From Arthrobacter terrae (lineage in GTDB: Bacteria; Actinomycetota; Actinomycetes; Actinomycetales; Micrococcaceae), in the NCBI RefSeq assembly GCF_015708085.1, contig NZ_JADNYM010000002.1, forward strand, positions 124,001-188,000: a stretch of 64,000 nt of DNA, read 5' to 3'. Both the position numbers and the translations under genes were made by a program. Position 1 is the stretch's first letter. Every line of letters begins with the position of its first letter. The notes beneath the pieces are model-generated. The model was not told where the DNA came from. It saw only the letters and a list, made by a program, of their open reading frames with translations, and made no database searches. Shown piece by piece: positions 1 through 9,264 of the stretch.

Positions 1-911
1 ATGCCCGTCCCCGCAAAAGGCGCCGAATACGGCTCCTCTCCCGCACCGACAAGATCGTGCTCAGTGTCATGGTCGGGATACCCACCCTGATCCAGCTGGT
101 ACTGATCTGGATCCCAACGGTGCTCTCGATCGGGCTGTCCTTCGTCCGCTGGAACGGCTTGGACCTCTCAGACATCAAAGCTGCCGGTGTATCCAATTAC
201 AGCTACGTCTTCAAGGACTATCCGCCGTTCTGGCCGGCGGTGCAGCACAATGTGCTCTGGCTGGTTTTCCTGGCCGTTATAGCGACCCCGTTGGGGCTGC
301 TGCTGGCGGTACTGCTGGACCAGAACATCCGCGGTTCAAAGATCTATCAGAGCATCTTCTTCATTCCCGTGATGCTTTCGCTGGCCTTGATCGGGATTAT
401 CTGGCAGCTGTTTTACCAGAAGGACAACGGCTTACTGAACTTCCTGCTCGGTACCGCCGGCACCCCGCAGGCCGTGGACTGGTTCGGCGACTCGGATGTG
501 AACATCTGGGCCGCCCTGATCGCAGCGACCTGGCGACATGCCGGATACGTGATGATTCTGTATTTGGCCGGCCTCAAGGGCGTGGACGCCTCGCTGAAGG
601 AAGCGGCATCCCTGGATGGCGCGAACGCGTACCAGACTTTCTTCCGAATCGTCTTCCCCGCCATGCGTCCTATCAACATAGTCATCGTGGTGATCACGAT
701 CATCGAATCCCTGCGTGCGTTCGATATTGTCTACGTGATCAACCGCGGCACCAACGGACTGGAGCTGATCAGTGCGCTCGTCATCCAGAATCTGGTCGGT
801 GAAGGGCAAGTGATAGGCGTCGGTTCCGCACTGGCAGTAATTTTGCTGGTCATTTCCCTCGTCCCGATCGTCTTCTACTTGTCCCGCGCCTTCGGGAAGG
901 AAAAAGTCTAA
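1..911 (+). CDS. Sugar ABC transporter permease, MalF type (5' end outside window)
   Basis: Integral-membrane subunit of a carbohydrate ABC importer. The reading frame is open from the first bases of the window, with a basic stretch before the first membrane segment, so the true start lies upstream; the GTG at 57 is probably internal. About six hydrophobic segments are visible. The EAA loop that docks the ATPase is clear (KEAASLDGAN, then a FP-MRP motif) about 100 residues from the C-terminus. The stop codon overlaps the ATG of the next permease by one base. An upstream solute-binding protein gene is expected outside the window. The neighbouring alpha-galactosidase suggests an alpha-galactoside such as melibiose or raffinose as substrate, which is inference. 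Confidence 0.9.
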   Translation, partial: ARPRKRRRIRLLSRTDKIVLSVMVGIPTLIQLVLIWIPTVLSIGLSFVRWNGLDLSDIKAAGVSNYSYVFKDYPPFWPAVQHNVLWLVFLAVIATPLGLLLAVLLDQNIRGSKIYQSIFFIPVMLSLALIGIIWQLFYQKDNGLLNFLLGTAGTPQAVDWFGDSDVNIWAALIAATWRHAGYVMILYLAGLKGVDASLKEAASLDGANAYQTFFRIVFPAMRPINIVIVVITIIESLRAFDIVYVINRGTNGLELISALVIQNLVGEGQVIGVGSALAVILLVISLVPIVFYLSRAFGKEKV

Positions 912-1825
912 TGAGCTCAGCAGTCGCATCCCGAACCCGCCCATCCGCCCAGGACGTACAGAAGCCTCGGAGACATAAAAAGCGCCACTACGGTACCCAC
1001 ATCTTCCTCATCGTGATGGCCGTCATGTGGTTGATTCCGCTGCTTTGGTCACTCTTCACCGCCTTGCGCCCCAAGGCGGACACGGACAAATACGGTTACT
1101 TCAGCCTCGGCGGGGCATTTAACTTTGACAACTTTGTCCAAGCCTGGACGCAGGGCGGATTCCCAAAGTACTTTATGAACTCGCTGATTATTACCGTTCC
1201 GACGATCATTCTGGTTCTGCTGTTCTCCTCGATGATGGCTTTCGCGGTCAGCCGGGTGACCTGGAAGTTCAACATCACACTGCTGATCATGTTCACCGCC
1301 GGAAACCTTCTGCCGCCGCAGGTCCTTGCGGCACCACTGTTCAGCATGTTCAAGCACTTCAACCTGCCCTACGCCATCAGCGACTCGGGCAACCTGCTCA
1401 ACACCTACTTCAGCGTCATCCTCGTCAACACCGCCTTCCAGACCGGCTTTTGCACCTTCGTGCTCTCCAACTACATGAAGGCTCTCTCCGCGGACCTGAC
1501 CGAGGCCGCACTGGTGGACGGTGCGGGCATCTGGCGCCAGTACTGGAACATTATTCTGCCGCTCTGCAGGCCGGCCATCGCCGCGCTGGCAACGCTGGAA
1601 CTGATTTTTATCTACAATGACTTCTTCTGGCCACTGCTCTTCATTCAAAGCGGCGACCGGCTTCCGGTCACTACCGCCATTAACAACCTGCAGGGCACCT
1701 TTCTCTCCGACTACAACCTGCTGGCCGCCGGAGCAACGATCACCGTGATCCCCACGTTGATCGTGTACCTGCTGCTGCAGCGCCACTTCGTGGCCGGCTT
1801 GACCCTCGGCTCAAGCAAGGGATAG
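911..1825 (+). CDS. Sugar ABC transporter permease, MalG type
   Basis: Second permease of the importer, 304 residues, the normal length for the family. A basic cytoplasmic N-terminus precedes about six membrane segments; the EAA motif (TEAALVDGAG, then ILPLCRP) lies around residues 195-220. Its ATG overlaps the preceding stop, so the two subunits are translationally coupled. No ATPase gene is present locally; actinobacterial sugar importers of this class commonly share a distant MsiK-type ATPase. Confidence 0.92.
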   Translation: MSSAVASRTRPSAQDVQKPRRHKKRHYGTHIFLIVMAVMWLIPLLWSLFTALRPKADTDKYGYFSLGGAFNFDNFVQAWTQGGFPKYFMNSLIITVPTIILVLLFSSMMAFAVSRVTWKFNITLLIMFTAGNLLPPQVLAAPLFSMFKHFNLPYAISDSGNLLNTYFSVILVNTAFQTGFCTFVLSNYMKALSADLTEAALVDGAGIWRQYWNIILPLCRPAIAALATLELIFIYNDFFWPLLFIQSGDRLPVTTAINNLQGTFLSDYNLLAAGATITVIPTLIVYLLLQRHFVAGLTLGSSKG

Positions 1826-1915
1826 TCCGGGCAATGCGAGCGCAGCAACCGGAGCCGCCGTCGTCATCCGCCTTTTGACCACCAGCCTTGAATCAACAAC
1901 AGTGAGGAAGCTAAG

Positions 1916-2704
1916 ATGCTCGCCGACGCCCGACGCTCCGCGATAACCGCCACTGTTGCCCGCGAGGGCGTGGTGCGGGTGGCGGATCTGGCCGGCATGT
2001 TCAGCGTCTCCCTAATGACGGTGCGCCGGGACATAGATGTACTGGACGAAGCGGGCCTACTGGAAAAAATCCACGGCGGTGCGAAGATCCCCGGGGGCGC
2101 CAGTACGCACGAACCCGGGTTTGAGCTCAAATCGACGCAGGCTTTGGACGAAAAGGAAGCGATCGCGGCGGAGGCTGCCTCAATCGCGCAAGAGGGCATG
2201 GCGATCGGCCTCAGCGCGGGGACCACCACCTTTGCCCTGGCCAAGCTGCTCTGCCAGATGAGCGGACTGACCATAGTGACAAATTCGGTGCGTGTGGCAG
2301 ATGTATTCCACGCAGCCCAGGCCAAGCTTTCCGTCATTCTCACCGGCGGCGAAAGGACTCCCTCCGATGCCCTGGTGGGTCCGATTGCCACGTCTTCGGT
2401 GCGGCAGCTGCACCTGGACCTGTTGTTCCTGGGGGTGCACGGCGTTGATGCACAAGCCGGTTTTACCACCCCGAATCTGCTCGAAGCGGAGATGGACAGG
2501 GCCCTGATTACCGCTTCCCGCAAGGTGGTGGTGCTGGCGGATCACAGCAAATGGGGCATGCAGGGCATCAGCACAATCGCCGCGCTGGAGGACGTCGACG
2601 AGGTGATCAGCGATGCCGGGCTGGGCTCGGAGGCCCAGCGGGTGCTGCGGCAGCGGGTGGGTCGGCTGCGGCTGGTCCCCGTCCCGCAACGACAAACTGC
2701 CTAA
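1916..2704 (+). CDS. DeoR/GlpR-family transcriptional regulator
   Basis: 262-residue DeoR-family protein. The N-terminal winged helix (about residues 1-57) carries the recognition-helix pattern SLMTVRRDID; the C-terminal sugar-phosphate-binding domain shows the phosphate-binding signature GLSAGTTT near residue 100. The ATG at 1916 follows an AGGAAG ribosome-binding site. It sits between the permeases and the alpha-galactosidase in the same direction, so it is the likely local regulator, with a phosphorylated sugar as probable effector (family knowledge). Confidence 0.9.
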   Translation: MLADARRSAITATVAREGVVRVADLAGMFSVSLMTVRRDIDVLDEAGLLEKIHGGAKIPGGASTHEPGFELKSTQALDEKEAIAAEAASIAQEGMAIGLSAGTTTFALAKLLCQMSGLTIVTNSVRVADVFHAAQAKLSVILTGGERTPSDALVGPIATSSVRQLHLDLLFLGVHGVDAQAGFTTPNLLEAEMDRALITASRKVVVLADHSKWGMQGISTIAALEDVDEVISDAGLGSEAQRVLRQRVGRLRLVPVPQRQTA

Positions 2705-2737
2705 TAGACTCATCCGCTAAAGACGCAGAGGTACCCG

Positions 2738-5005
2738 ATGGAACCGAACCCAATGAACCCGATCCACCTGCGCGCTGCCGGGGTGAGCCTGCTGATTGAC
2801 CTGAGTTCCGGCGAGCCGTCAGTGCTGCATTGGGGCGCAGACCTGGGCAGTACGCTGCCGGATCTGTCCCTGGCCGGAGTAACGTCCGGACCGGTTCCGC
2901 ACTCGGCCCTGGATGTTCCGGTTGTCCTGGGCCTCCTGCCGCAGGCATCCTCGGGTTGGCGGGGGCGGCCCGGGCTGCGCGGACACCGGCTGGCGGTTAG
3001 CAATGGCGACGGCCGTGTTGGCGACGTTGGCGACGGCGGCGGAGGAACCGACCGTGGTGGCGACAACGAAACCCGTGACGGAGCCCGCCGCGGCTTCTCC
3101 GCCCGGTTACGGCTGACCGGGAGCCACGCTACCGAACGCTCGGCCAGCATCACCACCGCCGATGCACAACTTGGCCTGACTGTGGTCACCGAAGTGACAC
3201 TGCACGACGGCGGGCTGCTGGAGCTCCGCCATCGTCTCACCAACGACGGCAGCACTGACTATGCGCTGGAGGAACTCGCGGCCGTCCTGCCGGTTGGCCC
3301 GGAAGCCACCGAGATACTCGACCTGACCGGGCGCTGGTGCCGCGAGCGCCACCCGCAGCGCCATGGTGTTCAGCAGGGAACCTGGCTGCGCAGCGCCCGG
3401 CACGGCCGCACCGGCCATGATTCCTCGCTATTGATGGCTGCCGGCTCCCTGGGGTTCGGCAACCGGCAGGGAAAGGTCTGGGCCACGCACTTTGCCTGGA
3501 GCGGGGACCATGAATCCTATCTGGATGCGGTGGCCGATGGCCGCAGGGTTCTGGGTGCCAGCGAGGTATTAGGGTCCGGCGGGATTGTGCTGGCACCGGG
3601 CAGAAGCTACGTCACTCCGGCACTGTTTGCCGCCTACTCCAGCAGCGGACTGGACGGGATTTCCGCGGCGTTTTATTCGTGGTTTCGGGGCAGGGCGAAG
3701 CACCCCTCCACGCCGAGACCGGTGGTCCTCAACACCTGGGAAGCGGTCTATTTCAACCATGACCTGACGGTACTCACCGCGCTTGCCGACTCGGCCGCGG
3801 ATCTGGGAGTGGAGCGCTTCGTGCTCGACGACGGCTGGTTCCGCCACCGCCGCGACGATCACGCCGGTCTGGGCGACTGGTACGTTGACCCAACGGTGTG
3901 GCCCGAGGGCCTGCATCCGCTCATTGACGCCGTCACGGACCGGGGAATGGAATTCGGGCTGTGGGTGGAACCGGAAATGATCAACCCGGATTCGGACGCG
4001 GCGCGGGCACATCCGGACTGGATCTCCGGGCCCGGTTCCCGCCTCCCGCTTCAATGGCGCCATCAGCAGGTGCTGGACCTGGTGAACATAGAGGCCTGGC
4101 AATATATTTATGACCGGTTGGACGCCCTGTTGAGCGAATATCGCATTTCCTACCTCAAATGGGACCAGAACAGGGATCTGACCGAAATGGGGCACGCGGG
4201 CGGCCCGTCCGCGCATGAGCAGACTTTGGCCACCTACCGGCTCCTCGATGCCCTGCGTGCTGCTCACCCGGACGTGGAAATCGAAAGCTGCTCCTCCGGA
4301 GGCGCCCGGGTTGACCTGGGGATCCTGGAACGGACGGACCGGATCTGGGCCTCGGACTGTAACGATGCGCTGGAACGGCAGACCATCCAACGCTGGACGT
4401 CGATGGTCGTCCCCCCGGAACTCGTCGGTGCGCACGTCGGACCGCCCACCTCACATACCACCGGACGCACGCATGCGCTGTCGTTTCGTGCCATCACTGC
4501 ATTGTTCGGGCACTTCGGGCTGGAATGGGATATCCGCTCCCTGTCCGTTTCCGAACACGATGAACTACGCAGTGCCATCGAACTGTACAAAAAGCACCGC
4601 ACACTGCTCCACACCGGCCAAATGGTCCGTGCCGACCTGCACGATCCATCACTGCTGCTGCACGGTGTAGTCGCCGGGGACGGGTCCGAGGCGCTGTTCG
4701 CGCTTGTGGCGGTGTCGACGTCGTTCTCGGAGCAGCCGGGCCGCGTCGCCATTCCCGGGCTGGCGCCCGAGCGCAGCTACTGCGTCAAGGTGATCTACCC
4801 GTCCGCGCAGGATCCTGCCCCCGCCTCTGTCCATGAAGAAGCCGGCCTCACCGGTCGCGATGCCGGTCCCTATGTGCAGACGTCCGCGCCGGCGTGGCTG
4901 GCCGGCGGAGTCGTGGCCTCCGGTCAGTTCCTGTCAGAGTCTGGCCTCCCGATGCCCATTCTGAACCCGGAACACGCCATCCTGCTGCACATCAGCGCCG
5001 CCTAA
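2738..5005 (+). CDS. Alpha-galactosidase, GH36 family
   Basis: 755-residue GH36 enzyme that hydrolyses terminal alpha-1,6-galactosides. The N-terminal beta-supersandwich is followed by a TIM barrel with the diagnostic nucleophile motif YLKWDQNRD (Asp about residue 476) and the acid/base motif WASDCNDA followed by R and IQ (Asp about 540). The CSSGGARVD motif lies between them. No signal peptide is seen, so action is cytoplasmic on imported sugar. It lies 33 bp after the DeoR gene. A Gly/Asp-rich low-complexity insert of about 25 residues near residues 90-120 interrupts the N-terminal domain. Confidence 0.95.
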   Translation: MEPNPMNPIHLRAAGVSLLIDLSSGEPSVLHWGADLGSTLPDLSLAGVTSGPVPHSALDVPVVLGLLPQASSGWRGRPGLRGHRLAVSNGDGRVGDVGDGGGGTDRGGDNETRDGARRGFSARLRLTGSHATERSASITTADAQLGLTVVTEVTLHDGGLLELRHRLTNDGSTDYALEELAAVLPVGPEATEILDLTGRWCRERHPQRHGVQQGTWLRSARHGRTGHDSSLLMAAGSLGFGNRQGKVWATHFAWSGDHESYLDAVADGRRVLGASEVLGSGGIVLAPGRSYVTPALFAAYSSSGLDGISAAFYSWFRGRAKHPSTPRPVVLNTWEAVYFNHDLTVLTALADSAADLGVERFVLDDGWFRHRRDDHAGLGDWYVDPTVWPEGLHPLIDAVTDRGMEFGLWVEPEMINPDSDAARAHPDWISGPGSRLPLQWRHQQVLDLVNIEAWQYIYDRLDALLSEYRISYLKWDQNRDLTEMGHAGGPSAHEQTLATYRLLDALRAAHPDVEIESCSSGGARVDLGILERTDRIWASDCNDALERQTIQRWTSMVVPPELVGAHVGPPTSHTTGRTHALSFRAITALFGHFGLEWDIRSLSVSEHDELRSAIELYKKHRTLLHTGQMVRADLHDPSLLLHGVVAGDGSEALFALVAVSTSFSEQPGRVAIPGLAPERSYCVKVIYPSAQDPAPASVHEEAGLTGRDAGPYVQTSAPAWLAGGVVASGQFLSESGLPMPILNPEHAILLHISAA

Positions 5006-5085
5006 TGCGCATCTGCAGTGCCCGCGTTGGCGCTGTTTCGGCGGTTTAGTCCCATCGTGCGCACTCCGGATGGGATAGTGGGGAA

Positions 5086-5550
5086 ATGACTTCTGCTGCG
5101 CTCTCCGCCAACCGGGGCACCGTCCTGGTGCTGAACGGGCCCAACCTGAATCTGCTGGGAACGCGCGAACCAGGCGTCTATGGCAACACAACCCTGGCCG
5201 ACGTGCAGGAACTGGCCACTCAGACGGCTCATTCGTTGGGCTTTGGCACCCATTTCATCCAGTCCAACCACGAAGGTGATCTGGTGGACGCCATCCACGG
5301 GGCACAGAACTCCGCGGTGGGCATCGTGATCAACGCCGGAGCGTACACGCATACCTCCGTGGCGATCAGGGACGCGCTGGCCGCTGTCGGTCTGCCGACG
5401 GTGGAAGTACACATCTCGAATGTGCACCAGCGCGAAGAGTTCCGGCACTATTCCTACCTATCCGCGGTAGCGGATGCGGTCATAGTGGGCGCAGGGGTGC
5501 ATGGATACGAGCTGGCCATCCGTTACCTGGGACGAACGCTCCCGCAATAG
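5086..5550 (+). CDS. aroQ: 3-dehydroquinate dehydratase, type II
   Basis: 154-residue type II dehydroquinase, third step of the shikimate pathway. The N-terminal [13 protein letters not shown] motif carries the catalytic arginine, with the catalytic tyrosine soon after it (VYG). [19 protein letters not shown] and [17 protein letters not shown] follow in the family order. The ATG follows a GGGGAAA stretch. It stands alone and converges with the downstream protease gene. Confidence 0.96.
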   Translation: MTSAALSANRGTVLVLNGPNLNLLGTREPGVYGNTTLADVQELATQTAHSLGFGTHFIQSNHEGDLVDAIHGAQNSAVGIVINAGAYTHTSVAIRDALAAVGLPTVEVHISNVHQREEFRHYSYLSAVADAVIVGAGVHGYELAIRYLGRTLPQ

Positions 5551-5576
5551 CGCTGCTAAGGAGAAGGCTACGCTCC

Positions 5577-5603
5577 GGTGCCGGTTACGCTTTCTCCGGC
5601 GCC
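5577..5603 (+). terminator. Possible hairpin between aroQ and the MarP-like gene
   Basis: GGTGCCGG at 5577-5584 can pair with CCGGCGCC at 5596-5603 (eight pairs, one G-U) around an 11-base loop, between two convergent genes. No clear U-tract follows, so its role as a terminator is tentative. Confidence 0.3.
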
Positions 5604-5635
5604 GTTCCCTGCGGTGCCGCATTTCATTAAACCGC

Positions 5636-6820
5636 TCATTTTGTAGTGCACTGCCCCGATGGAACCTGCTGATTCAACTCTGGCGCGGCTTGGGCTACCG
5701 GAGCCAATTCCGTCAGTGTAAAGGCGTAGCCGATCTGTGTCGTGTCCGTCGATCTGGCGAAGACGGCGCCGACTACCTGACCCGCTTCGTCCAGCAACGG
5801 CCCGCCCGAGTTCCCCGGCTGCACGTCGGCGGAAAGCTGGTAGACCTCTTCGCTGGAAGGGTTCTGGCCATAGATATCCGGCACCAGGACGGTGGAGACC
5901 CGCTGCACCGTTGCTGGTTTCGATTGGAATGGGCCACCATGCGGATAGCCCGCAAATGCGGCCGGCTGGCCCGCGTGCAGCTGCTGGCCGAGCTGGAGCG
6001 CCCGGGCCTGGAGCCCGTCGACGGCGAGTACGGCCAGGTCCTGCTGCGGGTCAAAAGAAACGACCCGGCCCGGGAGCGACCCGCCGGAGGGAAGCTCCAC
6101 CACCGGACGCGCCACACCGGCCACCACGTGGGCGTTGGTCACCACCCTGCCGGGAGCGACCACGAAGCCGGAGCCGGTCTGGTTCTGGCCGCATTGGAAT
6201 GCCGTTCCGGTGATCTTCAGCACGGATTGGGCCGCCGTGTTCAGCGCCGGCGTGTCCGTACTGGTGTTGGGCGGATCCATGGGAGTCACCGGACCGAGCT
6301 GATCGAACAGCCTCGGGATGCCCTCGTTCAGGACGATTGAGCGAAGTTGCGCCACAGAGGATCTCACCGGCGTCGGCGTGAGGGAATCGATGGTGCCGAT
6401 CACCCTGGATTGGCCCAGCTGGGTCGAGACGAACGGTATTCCGAGGTTGGATACGCTAAAGGCAAGGACGGAAATCATCAGCGCTCCGACGGCGAGATTC
6501 AAGACTCCGCCCAGCAGCCGGTCCATTGAGCGCACTGGACGGAACTTCACCCGCCGGCCGATCAGCATGCCGATCCTGAGTCCGAGGGTGTGGCCGAGCC
6601 CCACGAGCACCAGCACGGCCAGGATCACCAGCGCCGTCCGCCAGCCACTGTCTGCTGCCAGCGAGCTGACAAAGGGCACGGCGAAGAACGCCGCCACAGC
6701 GCCGGCAACGAAACCGAGAATGCCGGCCAGGCTTACCAGCAGGCCTACCCGCAGGCCATAGACGGCCTGCGCGACGAGCCAAATCAGCAACGCCAGGTCC
6801 AGCCAAGTGAATCCGAACAT
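5636..6820 (-). CDS. MarP-like membrane serine protease (CvpA + trypsin-like domain)
   Basis: 394 residues. The first ~160 residues are a CvpA-type domain with about four membrane helices; the rest is an extracytoplasmic trypsin-like domain with all three catalytic residues visible: His in VVTNAHVVAG, Asp in QQDLAVLAVDG and Ser in QPGNSGGPLL. Two cysteines, one at the start of the protease domain (QCGQNQTG) and one at the extreme C-terminus (SGQCTTK), match the regulatory disulfide known in mycobacterial MarP. By homology it handles periplasmic acid or oxidative stress, probably through cell-wall hydrolase processing. Confidence 0.9.
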   Translation of the reverse strand: MFGFTWLDLALLIWLVAQAVYGLRVGLLVSLAGILGFVAGAVAAFFAVPFVSSLAADSGWRTALVILAVLVLVGLGHTLGLRIGMLIGRRVKFRPVRSMDRLLGGVLNLAVGALMISVLAFSVSNLGIPFVSTQLGQSRVIGTIDSLTPTPVRSSVAQLRSIVLNEGIPRLFDQLGPVTPMDPPNTSTDTPALNTAAQSVLKITGTAFQCGQNQTGSGFVVAPGRVVTNAHVVAGVARPVVELPSGGSLPGRVVSFDPQQDLAVLAVDGLQARALQLGQQLHAGQPAAFAGYPHGGPFQSKPATVQRVSTVLVPDIYGQNPSSEEVYQLSADVQPGNSGGPLLDEAGQVVGAVFARSTDTTQIGYAFTLTELAPVAQAAPELNQQVPSGQCTTK

Positions 6821-7061
6821 GCCCGTCCTCGCTCCGGACCACGACCGGCCCGGACTGTCGAGTTTACCGGCTTAGTCTGACAACTCGTTCTCGGTTGGCG
6901 CCGAAGCGCGCAGGGAGGGTGCAGGGAGAGTGCCGCGAGGGTGCCGAAGCGCGCAGGGCGGGGGCCACGGCGGCCCGGACAGCGGCGCAGGCACCGGAAG
7001 GGCGCTGGTCAGCTGCGGAGGCAACGGACGGCACTACTGGCAGGCCGCTTAGGATGGAACC

Positions 7062-7106
7062 ATGAAGAAGTTTGCAACTGCGACGATCTACGGGCTGCCC
7101 CTGTGA
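7062..7106 (+). CDS. Putative 14-residue leader peptide upstream of the first FemX-type gene
   Basis: ATG at 7062 encodes MKKFATATIYGLPL and its TGA overlaps the GTG start of the FemX-type gene (GTGA at 7103-7106). A purine-rich GGATGGA stretch precedes the ATG. The arrangement fits a translationally coupled leader, or the residue of an older N-terminus. No homology is claimed, and a chance ORF cannot be excluded. Confidence 0.4.
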   Translation: MKKFATATIYGLPL

Positions 7107-8146
7107 GGCTCCGTGACGCTACGACTGAGGAGTTCGCCGGCTGGGACGCCCTGGTCCTGACTAATCCGGACCGTGGGGAATTGCTGCAGAGCACGTTCTT
7201 CGCGGAACAGAAGCGGGCCAACGGGTGGGTGCCGCGCTATATGGTCTACGACGGCGGCCCGGACCGTATCTACGCGCTTTATCTGGTGAAGAAAGTACCG
7301 CTGATCGGCGAGTTGTGGTATTCCCCCAAGGGACCCGGTGTCAGTACCGCGGACGCACTGGCCGCCGTCGTCAGCGCCAATGAAGCATACGCGCAGGAAC
7401 ATCCCGGCATTTTTCTCTTCAAGCTCGAACCCGAGTTGTCCGCCGGAGCCGCCCTGCCGCCGTCGTTATTACCTGTCCACGCGGTTCAGCCGAACATGCA
7501 CACCGTGATCATCGACCTGGCACCGGAGGAAGAGACGGTCTTTGCATCGTTCCGCCAGCGCGGGCGGCGCTCAGTCCGCAAGGCGGAGAAGAACGCGGTG
7601 ACGGTGCGCGAAGTGCCTGTCGAGCCCGCGACGACAGCCCTTATGTATGCGCTGTACAAGGAGACGTCGGAGCGGGCCGGTTTTTACCTGCGGGCGGCAG
7701 ATTACTATCAGAATTTCTGGCGGGAGGCCGCGGCGCGCGGCTACGGTTCCCTGCATTTTGCCTACCTTGACGATGAGGTGATCGCAGGGATCTTCGTGAC
7801 GCACTTCGGCACCAAAGCCCTCTACAAGGACGGCGCCAGCTCGCGCAGCCATGACAACACCGGCGCCGCGCATCTGCTGCAGTGGGAGACCATGAAGGCG
7901 CTCAAGGACCGCGGCGTTCTCAGCTACGACCTGCACACAACGCCACCGGCCGATCAGCTCGACGACAAGGATCATCCCAGTTACGGGCTGGGACAATTCA
8001 AGACCAGCTTCTCAAACGAGATCACCTCCTACGTTGGCACCTTGGACCAGGTCATCAAAAAACGGGCCTACGGCCTTTGGACAAAGCTCGGCGAGCGGGC
8101 GGCGCAGTCACTGTCGCACCGGCTGTTGAAGCGTATTTACTACTGA
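7103..8146 (+). CDS. FemX/FemAB-type aminoacyltransferase (peptidoglycan bridge), copy 1
   Basis: 347-residue GNAT-fold ligase of the FemABX family, which transfers amino acids from aminoacyl-tRNA to lipid-linked peptidoglycan precursors. Typical features include SFRQRGRRSVRKAEKN (basic patch), YALYKETSERAGFYLR and the C-terminal HPSYGLGQFKTSFS motif. The GTG at 7103 was chosen because similarity to the second copy begins there; the upstream extension is arginine-rich noise. It is followed 44 bp later by a paralogue, consistent with a bridge made in two steps, as expected for interpeptide-bridged Arthrobacter walls (inference). Confidence 0.88.
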   Translation: MRLRDATTEEFAGWDALVLTNPDRGELLQSTFFAEQKRANGWVPRYMVYDGGPDRIYALYLVKKVPLIGELWYSPKGPGVSTADALAAVVSANEAYAQEHPGIFLFKLEPELSAGAALPPSLLPVHAVQPNMHTVIIDLAPEEETVFASFRQRGRRSVRKAEKNAVTVREVPVEPATTALMYALYKETSERAGFYLRAADYYQNFWREAAARGYGSLHFAYLDDEVIAGIFVTHFGTKALYKDGASSRSHDNTGAAHLLQWETMKALKDRGVLSYDLHTTPPADQLDDKDHPSYGLGQFKTSFSNEITSYVGTLDQVIKKRAYGLWTKLGERAAQSLSHRLLKRIYY

Positions 8147-8176
8147 GCCCCTTACTACCGGGCCCCTTACTACCGG
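8147..8176 (+). repeat. 15-bp tandem duplication between the two FemX-type genes
   Basis: Two perfect copies of GCCCCTTACTACCGG (8147-8161 and 8162-8176) directly after the first FemX-type stop codon. They occupy most of the 44-bp spacer. Confidence 0.9.
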
Positions 8177-8190
8177 CAGGACAAACGACA

Positions 8191-9264
8191 GTGAAAGAGT
8201 TCACGGCACGGTTTGCCACGTCCGCCGAAATTGACGGCTGGGACGGGCACGTCACCGCAAACCCGCAGGGCGGCAATGTGCTGCAGTCAAAATCCTTCGC
8301 CGCCATTAAGGATTACACCGGCTGGAAGCCCCGCTTCGTGATCCTGGAAACACCGGACTACTCCAGCTATAACCTGGTACTGGAAAAGACGTTTCCCGTG
8401 CTCGGCCGCTTCTGGTACATGATCAAGGGCCCGGATGCCGCTGCTGCCGAGGATCTGACGGGGATGTTGCGGGCCCTCAAAACCTTCATGGCCGCCAGCA
8501 ATCTGCATGTCTTTGCGATCAAAATCGAACCTGATATCCGTGCGAGCGCTGCACAGCACGCGCTCTTCACCGGGCTTGGTCTGGTTAAGGCACCCATCGT
8601 GCAGACCAACACCAATACCGCCATTTTGGACATCAGCGACGAACCGCAGGAATTGCTGCGGAAGCTGGGCAGCCGCGGCCGGCATGCCGTCCGGAAGGCC
8701 ATCCGCTCCAATGTTGAGGTGGTCAAGGCTCCGGCAAACGACGAAACCTACCGCATTATGTACGACCTGATGGGCCAGGTCGGCCAGGGCAAGGCCAACG
8801 TGGTGCTCCGTCCTTTCGAGTACTACGCAAAATTCTGGCAGCTTTTTTCCGATGCCGGGCAGGGCCGGATGTATTTTGTGTACGAAGGCGGCAAGCCGTC
8901 GGTGGGTGCCTTTGTACTCAATTACGGGCGCAAGGGTACCTATAAGGATGGTGGCTCCATCCCGGCCCGCTCCCAATACGGCGATTCGCATCTGGTGCAG
9001 TGGACCGCCATCAATGAGCTCAAGGGCCTGGGCGTGGCCGAGTACGATTTCTGCGGAACGCCGCCGAGCGCCCAGCTCAAGGATGAGTCACATCCGGCCT
9101 ATGGCAGGGGCCTGTTCAAGACCAGCTTCACTAAGAACGTCATCGATTGGTGCGGCCCTTACGATCTCCCGTTGAGCCCGTGGCGCTATAAAGTCTGGAC
9201 AAAGCTGGTGGAACGGGCGATGCGAAAGCTGTATTGGCGCCGTACCAGACAGCCCTACTACTGA
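8191..9264 (+). CDS. FemX/FemAB-type aminoacyltransferase (peptidoglycan bridge), copy 2
   Basis: 357-residue paralogue of the preceding gene, colinear with it: a GW/GG-rich N-terminus, LGSRGRHAVRKAIRSN basic segment, LRPFEYYAKFW, YKDGGS and HPAYGRGLFKTSF. Both copies end in two tyrosines. The GTG at 8191 aligns with the start of copy 1. It probably adds a different residue of the interpeptide bridge; the specificity cannot be read from sequence. Confidence 0.88.
   Translation: MKEFTARFATSAEIDGWDGHVTANPQGGNVLQSKSFAAIKDYTGWKPRFVILETPDYSSYNLVLEKTFPVLGRFWYMIKGPDAAAAEDLTGMLRALKTFMAASNLHVFAIKIEPDIRASAAQHALFTGLGLVKAPIVQTNTNTAILDISDEPQELLRKLGSRGRHAVRKAIRSNVEVVKAPANDETYRIMYDLMGQVGQGKANVVLRPFEYYAKFWQLFSDAGQGRMYFVYEGGKPSVGAFVLNYGRKGTYKDGGSIPARSQYGDSHLVQWTAINELKGLGVAEYDFCGTPPSAQLKDESHPAYGRGLFKTSFTKNVIDWCGPYDLPLSPWRYKVWTKLVERAMRKLYWRRTRQPYY

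Noticed and set aside
57-911. Start of the first permease at GTG 57
   Set aside because: The frame is open upstream to the window edge with a basic cytoplasmic-type N-terminus, so the gene is truncated by the window.
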